A stretch of DNA of 64,000 nt from Haliotis asinina (Eukaryota; Mollusca; Gastropoda; Lepetellida; Haliotidae). Both the position numbers and the translations under genes were made by a program. The notes under the pieces are model-generated. The model ran no database searches. It was not told where the DNA came from and worked only from the letters and a program-made list of their open reading frames with translations. The stretch is from NCBI RefSeq assembly GCF_037392515.1, contig NC_090280.1:23813118-23877117 (forward strand). Direction: 5' to 3'. This document shows positions 24,101 through 33,100 of the stretch, in pieces (position 1 is the first letter of the stretch; each line of letters opens with the position of its first letter).

Positions 24101-27100
24101 CATCCGAAAAAAATGAGTGTAGTTTGTTTGCAACCCACAGACATAAAAACATGTCGTATGTATCACACGTGCCTAATTACATAATGTGGCAGACACGGGA
24201 CTCGGGTGCACGAGTCATAAATCAACTTATTTTCTTTATGTCGTATAGTCTGATAGGCGTTAAGTTCAAATTGCACGTGGTCAATGATTGAAGCTGTGTA
24301 TTGCATGTTGTCTTTAGCAGACAGGCAGACAGACATATGGGTGTGAATAAACCAGACACTCAGCTTTCTCTGTGACAGAAACTGCTTACTACAAACAACA
24401 AGTTGATTTACGTAACGAGTAGATTATTTACTTGTTTGTGTACACAACCAAGATTAGACTACTGCTCACGACCACAGACGCTGGGCATGCATACTGTTTC
24501 AAGCTCCGCGAACCTATTCACTGCGCATGCGTTATGCACAGCTGTTGAAACCAGTTTTCCCCTAGCGCTGGGGGGAATTTAGTGAAACGTTTGAACTCCG
24601 ATTTCGCGGGCTTTTTTTTCATCGCGTTTTTTCCAACTTTATAGGTTGAATTGGCATTTTTTATGATTTGTTTCGGTAAGTGCATACCTAAAGGTACCAG
24701 AATCTGCAAAGTTGTGTTTTACGTTGCATGTGACCTTTAACCAATAATGATAATCTAAGACGGTTTAATTTACTTTGTACCTCTGTTTTAGCTGATCATA
24801 GCTAAGAAGACCATTTTCATTACAAATATCTCCAACATAATGGATACCAGTCTTTCATCATGTATGAGGAGTTATTTAACCAAAGTGACTGAACCAACGT
24901 TTGGTCTAAGTCATTACTGTCAAAGGTGTGTTTTTTAAATAAAATATTCTCCAATCACTGGGACTACTCCACACTACCATTACATTCAAGCAATAAACGA
25001 GCCACTTACGGTAAGACGGGAAATTGTCTGGTGTACAAATTTTACGGTGTTTCTTTTAGGATTAGCCCTCCTGTGACGTTTTTGGTTCAGTTAGAAGATA
25101 AACGTGTAGTTTGAGGATTTTATTCAGTAAACGAGGTGTTTGAGTATTGTGTATAAACAAAACATAGTAAACAATAGAAGATGACTTATGCGTTGGTAGT
25201 AAACTCAAATCCAACGAAAGACATCGTAACTATTGAACAAGTTACTAAGGTATTGATAGAGTGTAACAAAGGCGAATGGCATCACTGATCTAATACAGAG
25301 ATTGACACTATCTCTTCGTTTCTTTCAGCTGACATCTAAGTGTAAGAAGGCTACACTTTTTCTCGTACCAATATTTGCCAGTTTGACACTGAATATCATA
25401 GCTGGGTTCTACACGTCTTTAATGTTCCATGCCATGGTCTTGCCAGGAAAAATATCCTTTGAAGATGGAGAGATGTCCGCTGAAGTAGGAATCACATTTA
25501 TTGTGTTTTCTGCACTAGCAGGTACATTCAGTGTTTCATCCACCTTAACCATAGTCACCAATGTAATACCTGTCTCTTGTTCACCCGTTTACCATGGTCA
25601 CCAATGTAATACCTGTCTCTTGTTCAACCGTTTACCATGGTCACCAATGAAATACCTGTCTCTTGTGCACCTGTTTACCATGGTCACCAATGTAATACAT
25701 GTCTCTTGTTCACCTGTTTACCATAGTCACCAGTGTAATACCTGTCTCTTGTTCACCTGTTTACCATAGTCACCAATGTAATACCTGTCTCTTGTTCAAC
25801 CGTTTACCATGGTCACCAATGAAATACCAGTCTCTTGTGCACGTGTTTACCATGGTCACCAATGAAATACCTGTCTCTTGTTCACCTGTTTACCATGGTC
25901 ACCAATGTAATACGTCTCATGTTTATCTCTTCACCATGGTCACCAATGTAAAACATGTCGGTTGTTCATTTTGTTTCACCTTGTTCACGCCAGAGTAGCT
26001 GTTAACGGCTAACATGCGTATTATGTCTACATAGACGCTACATGTTGTCACAGTTGCACTCAGTCATCAATAGTTTCACTTTTGTTATGTATTTCAGCTG
26101 CTTCCTGTGCGCCGCTCATAATCAGATTTGGCTTTCGAAAGGTGTCTCGAGCCGGAAGTGTTCTGCTTATCTGTTCCTCTCTCTCATCATCAGTGACAAC
26201 CACAGCCGATATCCTGTCTTTCATCATGGGAGGTCTGTCACAATATTAAGAGCTTCTGTTTTAGACACACCTCAGGAGACTTAAGCTCCGGGTCATTTTT
26301 CTTTGAACGTTCGTTTAGGGCCAATTTAAGGAATGAGTATACACCTTACACGTTACGCTGTAATTTGTCATACCTTGTGCAATCACTTGGAAGTTTTGTC
26401 AAACAATCAAAAATTGTCGGCCATTCACAGCAAAAATAAGCTGGTTTCCGGAACACTGAAACCGAGAAGAAACGTCATGGAAACCAACATTTCCAGTTGG
26501 TTTCCAGGGAGTTTCCTATAGTTTCATTGTGGTTTCCATGCAACTGAAACTGCACCATTTCAGGATGGTTTCCAGTTCGTTTCATTACCCACTCCTCCAA
26601 GCGGGATCCAGTTGGTTTCCATGTACGAGTTTATTGTAGGTTTCAACCTGGTTTCCATGTATTAGTTTATTGTAGGTTTCAACCTGGTTTCCATGTATGA
26701 GTTTATTGCAGGTTTCAACCTGGTTTCCATGTATGAGTTTACTGTAGGTTTCAACCTGGTTTCCATGTATGAGTTTATTGCAGGTTTCAACCTGGTTTCC
26801 ATGTATGAGTTTATTGCAGGTTTCAACCTGGTTTCCATGTATGAGTTTATTGCAGGTTTCAACCTGGTTTCCATGTAGGAGTTTATTGCAGGTTTCAACC
26901 TGGTTTCCGTGTTGTAGTTTCCAACCTAGTTTAATACCTAGTTTCCATGAACTGAAACTTGCTCGTGTGGGCCCTTTACCGGGTCCTCCGGAAAAGATGT
27001 TGTTTCATATCTCACATGTAGCAAATCAGGTATTTTATACAATTGCATAATGGTAAAAGGCTTCAGGATGACAAACAACAGAATAAAACACAAATTCATT

Positions 27101-30100
27101 AAAAGTTTATTTATATTCAACAATATGTTTGTAAACAAATAATATTCGGAATATTCCTAGTTTGAAAAATGTTAGCTCTTTCCCCAAGAGAGGAAGAACT
27201 GTGTGCTTCTTCTCCGGCCAGTCAATCGTTTCACAGCCTTCCTGCTTTCCAGCCTCTGAAATTTAGAAAACAAACTATCAGTACAAACAAACATTCGTCT
27301 CTACGATATCCATGGCTAGAGAAAAGAAAACTGTCAAACATTGCTTGAGGTGAAATACACTGAACCCCCATGTCCGATAAGCGAAGAGATCAAAAAGTAT
27401 AAACTGAGCATTTGACATCAAAAGTTTCAATTGCAGAACATCTTATTGATATATGATAGAGTGCAGAGACATGAAGAAATTCGCCTTTGAAAGCCATAAT
27501 TTATTTTCTGAATGTTACTTACAATGCACATTATGAGTATAGAACTACGATTTATCCGTTATTGTGAAAAGACATGTTTTCTTTACCAATAATGTAGAGT
27601 CATTCAGGCAGACAAGCTATGAATATGGGGTCACAAGCATACGCTGCAGCATAATGTGCTGCATAATATTTAAAACTTTTTAAGCTGTATTTTTCAAAGG
27701 ATAAATTGCACATTTTAAACAGTGTTCATTTTGAAATTCCTTGAATGTACATAGAAAGAATCCAAATTAACTTGATATTTTAAAGGTTTCCTTAAAATTT
27801 TTAATCTCTGCAAGATGTCAAATGACTAGAATACGTTTACTTACTCTGAACTTTTTGCCGTTCTTTGCATGCAAGCTTTATGCCTCTGTTTTCCCCACAC
27901 CTTCATAAGTGATCCATCTTGTTCATCCAAACCCATCAAAAAGCTTCTGAAAGGAGACATGTGCATGATGCATAACTATAAGTGAAACATGTTTCCAGTT
28001 GGAGGTTACAAGAATAGTGACATGCGCCATGCGTTTTTACTGATTCCTAGAATTTACATTATTTGGTTATGTTGTATCTGCATTGTGTACTGGACGGTTC
28101 AGGTTATACATACCTTTTGTATGTCAAAATGAGTTGGTCCAGACTTCCGTCGTCAGTTTTTCCAACACTGCCCTCCTTTATGCTGGAAACGTAGAAATGC
28201 ATCGATTAAAAAAAAGTCAGGAACTTGTCATATTGCACTCTTGAAAACAATAAAGTGTCGAATAAAAAGAATAAATATCAATTTGCAAAGTGTAGAATAT
28301 GCTAGATGAAAAGAATCCAGGTCAGCAAATTCATATACTATTTTGGGTTGGCAATCCATCATTGTATACCCATATGTTCTTTATATACTCTTCATAACCT
28401 TTTCTGTGGGACTAACACAATCCACATTTCTTCATTCAGAGTTCGTTAAATCTTGATATGATAAGCATAACACTACTTACATCAGATGGCAAATCTAAAT
28501 TAAATCATAAATCAATAATATAAAACTCTTCAATATTAGTTTGAAAACATTGTGAAATTTCAATTTTGAAATTTCCCTCAAACAATGCACCAAATCTGGT
28601 CAGAGAATGCCTAACCTAAAAATGCAAAATGACACACTATTCCCGACTACATTGTTTTCAAACGTGCAAATATCAAAAGCAATATGAAAAGGATTTCTTA
28701 AATAAATATTCGTATTCATAAATACGTTTGAAGTTATTTTGAGTCGTAACAAGCACATTAGCAATAATATACCAGAGATATTTGTGGTTTATTTTTTTCT
28801 TGCAAAGATAATTCATTAACACATTGAACCATTTTAATCGTGTGTGAGCTGATCCAAATCACAGTAAAATTGAGTTCTTGAATTAACCGAGTGCTGAGTG
28901 AAGGAAGCCATACATCTCTCTTGCTAAGAATTCGACACGCATTTGTTTACCGAGGTCCAACAAGTCTAAAATTTCATATGTATTGTAGTATTTACTTATT
29001 TACGTTAAACATTACGAATAACATGTGCTATTGCTTATTTCAAGAAAATAACACTGTACCTGACCAGATCGTGGAATGTTCCTTTTCTCCCGCGGCGATC
29101 GACGACTGCTGCTCTTCTCAATTTTTCACGTATCCGAATCTCAAAAGCTTCTATTGTAAATGTCATTGCCAGTCTCTTGAATCAGATAACACGGGCAAAC
29201 GTAGGAATACTGCACTGTGTTGACTTCCTTGTCGTCGTTGCTGGACATACCGGGTGAGAACTGCTTTCAAAATAGTCGTCTCAAAACAACTTGGGATCAA
29301 GTGACAAAATGGCGGCAACTGTGCGTAGGGGCATTGTGGGTAATAAGAAATACCTGATCCTTTTTCGATTGGCAGGCACGAAATCCTTCTCTGACCCAAT
29401 CTGGATGTGATTTTAAGACAAAGACTGAAAACGACCACTTCAGTACATAAAACTGTTGCTTTCATAAAATGTCACGAGTTCGCGTGCCCATGGATTACCG
29501 GTTCATAACTTCCGGGTTTGTCTGTCAACACCTGACTCAGGTAAGTTCTATTGTTTTTACAGCTAGCTAATTTTGATAATAGGAGCCTGTTAAGTGGGGA
29601 CTGCCCCAGTGAAGCCGACACACGAACCCCGACACACTGATTAGTTGTCAAGTATTTAAACTCAGTGTCAAAGTATGCCAATTATAAATGCTTTTAACGC
29701 TAAACTTTACCGCGCTGCCTCAGTTTATTGTATAATTCACGTATATTCTGCATAAATGTCATCATGTAAGTACCGAACTGACAATTGTTTTAATGACTTA
29801 TACTAATCTTCCTAAATGCTTATACTCTTTCACATTCCCAGGAGTTGGCAGTCTATAGCCTGTTTTTTTAATATATATTGCATCATTTACCTTTTAATTA
29901 TTAATATATATCTGAACTATTGCTAAAGTGGCTTTAATTTTATTTATTTTTATACAATATATTTACTGAAAGGAATACAAGCCCGTACACAACTCGATGA
30001 TCCAATAAGTTATAATTAATATATAATAAAAGTTTGAGCAATGTTTCTATGCAGAGTCAACTCACCTTTTATTCTTGTATATAGATATCACTGTTTTATT

Positions 30101-33100
30101 ATTTCTTTTCAGATAAAGAAAGCGTCTGATCCTCAATTTGACAAAGCAGACAACCAAAACCTGGACTTGCCCCATTCATCCCAATCTAGAGAAACGGAAC
30201 TAAGTGTGCCTAGCACCATTTTCATGTTTAGTGCGGTTATTGTGAAGTTTGTGTGCATGGTAGTTGGAATATGATGCTTCATTACATTACGAATAAACAA
30301 GAATGTGAAGGAAAAAAGTGTATAGTTTGTTCTTGTATCATCAGTTTGAAGCCACATTTAATATTGTGATATCCACAGAATGATGCGTCAACAATTTACT
30401 TTTGTTGTCTTGTTCTAAGCAAAGAACCGAATCTACTATTACTTCCCCAGGCGCATTCAGATGGATACTGAATGGACACCAACTGGATGTCAGGATGGTA
30501 AACAATTACACATTTTATGTTAGTTAGTTCAAAACAGCGCAATGGAAACCAACATGAAACTACATTTTCTACTTTTATGTTGGTTTCCATTTAGTGAGAT
30601 CTGAGAGTTGCAAATTCCAGGTACGGAAACCAACAAGAAACCCCCGAACTTAGTTTCATTTTGGTTTCCATTTACAGAAATGCCAAAATCACATTTCCAA
30701 AATGGAATCTAGTTGGAAACTCAGTTAGTGAGTTTCAGAGAATGGAAACCAACTGGATTCCGCAATTACCCACATTACGGATGGTTTCCAGGTTTCTGGA
30801 AACCAAGTCATTTTTGCAGTGATTTTGACAGCTGTTTCAAGTGATCGGCAACACACAAAGTGTCTCATATTACTTGACCTTGATTACGATCTTGCAAAAT
30901 CTTTGTCAGGACTTGCTGTGGGTCATCTCCAGACTCTAGGTGTTGTGGCTATCGGTGACCATCTCTGCACTCGCCAAACCCTTGCCTTTATTGTCAGCCA
31001 TGCAGGCTTCACCCTTGGGAACATTGGCAGCATCTTCGGACTCAAAAGATATGACTGTTACATCGACCGGAGACTGTTTGAGATATCTGGTGTGATGGGA
31101 CTGATCGCTGGCTGTTGTCTTCAGAAGACCCCACAGGCACAGGCGAATGTGCCCATGCTGTTCAAACACCCATCGTTTTATTTCCTCATCTCGATCGGAC
31201 TTGTTACACCTGTGGGTAGGTTTTCAAATGCATCCCTAAACATGATTCAGGGTTTTCGGTAAGGAAGAGCTCGGAGGCACACCAAACTCATGCACAGAAC
31301 CACGCTTCTTTTCTATCACTACCTGTTCGTCTTTGACTTAGTAACATGATTCCTGGTCTGGATCTTTACTCTTGACACACATCTGGATGATTGTAATCAG
31401 GGTAACAAATACCAAGGGTTAACGAAAATAAATATACCCAAAGAGGAAGAGCTTAATTAAGTTATATATGATAAAAATAGTCATGACTATATTTCTGTTT
31501 TACAGGGTTGTCAATTCTTCAGGCAGAAATCATCATGTTCGATTACACTGTCTTTATCTTCGTGAGCCAGCTTCTTGTGTTGAGTGTCCTGGTTATAACC
31601 TGGATCTTCCAAAAGAAGAAGCTGAAAGAGTCATTTCTTTTCTCGATGGGGATGTCGGTTGTAGCTCTAGGTCTTGTTGCCATGGTCCACCAGGATGTGC
31701 TTGACAGTCGTGCAGCTGTAGTGACATCTTCCTTGATGCTTGGATCTGTTGTCGGTGAGTAAACTAATGACTCTTCCTCCACTCACACTGTATACTTTAG
31801 TTTTAAGGAATAGTCGTCTTAACCCTGTAGTTGTTGTAAGTCGCCTGTTCGTGACTGTGGCAACGGTGCACAAGCGTCTGGAGAATGCGCTTGTGGGCGT
31901 TGCAAATGTCTCTGTCTCCACTCTCCCTCCCCGATGATTGTCTTTTCATTGAACGCTATCCATCATATCTAAAGGACCTGATCTCCTTTTACTCTCAAGA
32001 ATGCTCACTCCGATCGTTTCCCAATAAAACAACTTCTGTCCACCTTTGTGATGCCTGACCACTATATCCAAGAAGCATTTCAAGTGTCTCCTCATAACCC
32101 ACCACTTCTGCCAGGAAACGCTGACGAGTCGAACTCACCAAGAACTTTCCCGAGAATATGTTGACTCCCCAGCACTACTCATTACTCAGAATGTCAGAAG
32201 GGCTGTGCTACCGGTGGAGAACCCGGGCGCGCACCTCATTTGCGTCAAGGAGGTATCAACCAAGGACACTGAAAACAATGGGGAGCTTGACGACGGTGTA
32301 CTCTGGATGCAAGCGAGACATTTCAAAGGCGAGATCCGCATATATAGGATGTTATTTTCTGAACTTTGCCAGTCACGTTGCTGCCAAAAGGGTCAGAAAA
32401 TTCAATGATATGAATGAATTCATTTGCTCTGAAAAATAGGATGGACCTTGGGGTCAAAGTCATAGGCATGGTGGAAACGGTTGTAAAAGCAGCGAGCCAT
32501 GCTGTTATGTCTTTTAAGATAAGGAAGGACATCCACTGACAAGGTGTTGGGCAGTCTATGTTAATTCATTACACAATCGACATTTCATGTTAATATTTTC
32601 TTTAAGAATCACATTTATGAAATTGCAAATGGGAAGTGACTGGTCCTGAGTAGCGAAACATTATTGTTATTATTATCATCATTATCAAGGCAAAAGAATA
32701 CATGTACCTAGAAGCAATAACCGTTCAGAGTGAAGGAGAATTAATTGGCCGTGTAGAGTAGCACCCGTACCTGCGATCCTGATTATATAAGTTCTTTGAG
32801 TGGCATTTAGACGCAGGTTTGGTGAAGAAGAACAATTATTTATGGATAGACTACTTCTTTATTGCATCTGTTGAACCGTAGAAGTTGTCTACCCATGTCA
32901 TCTGTATGGCTTCGTAAGATTTCAAGGTTGTCACATTTGTGTTCATTCTCCAGCGTTCTCTCAGGTCATGCTGCCAGTAGCCTTGGTCAACACTGCAGGC
33001 AGAAGAAACCTGAATTTGGCTCTCCCATTGCTGGTTTGCCTTGATTGTGTGGGACGACTTATCGGCGGCTCCATTCGGGGTAGGTAGAGCTGTGCTACTT

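Larger units (their letters stand above)
26426..30821. mobile_element. CACTA/EnSpm-like element, 4.4 kb, carrying two small genes
   Basis: The left end CACAGCAAAAATAAGCTGG and right end (reverse complement) CACTGCAAAAATGACTTGG are inverted, and both are flanked by ATT (26423-26425, 30822-30824), a 3-bp duplication. Within about 500 bp of the left end and 350 bp of the right end lie many copies of GTTGGTTTCCA or its complement, like the subterminal repeat arrays of CACTA elements. No transposase is visible; the middle holds a divergent pair of small genes. It lies in the transporter intron between exons 26098-26232 and 30910-31215. Confidence 0.65.

Noticed and set aside
25522-25998. Continuation of the transporter exon into a long open frame
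   Set aside because: The frame past 25521 is the 43-bp minisatellite; the donor at 25522 and the next exon at 26098 fit the transporter family.
26662-26898. Repetitive open frames on both strands
   Set aside because: By-products of the 36-bp minisatellite, which has no stop in several frames.
30820-30909. Taken at first as the constitutive start of a transporter exon
   Set aside because: The alignment with MCT TM4 fits the acceptor at 30909; the extra 30 residues have no counterpart and begin in the transposon end. Kept only as a possible isoform.
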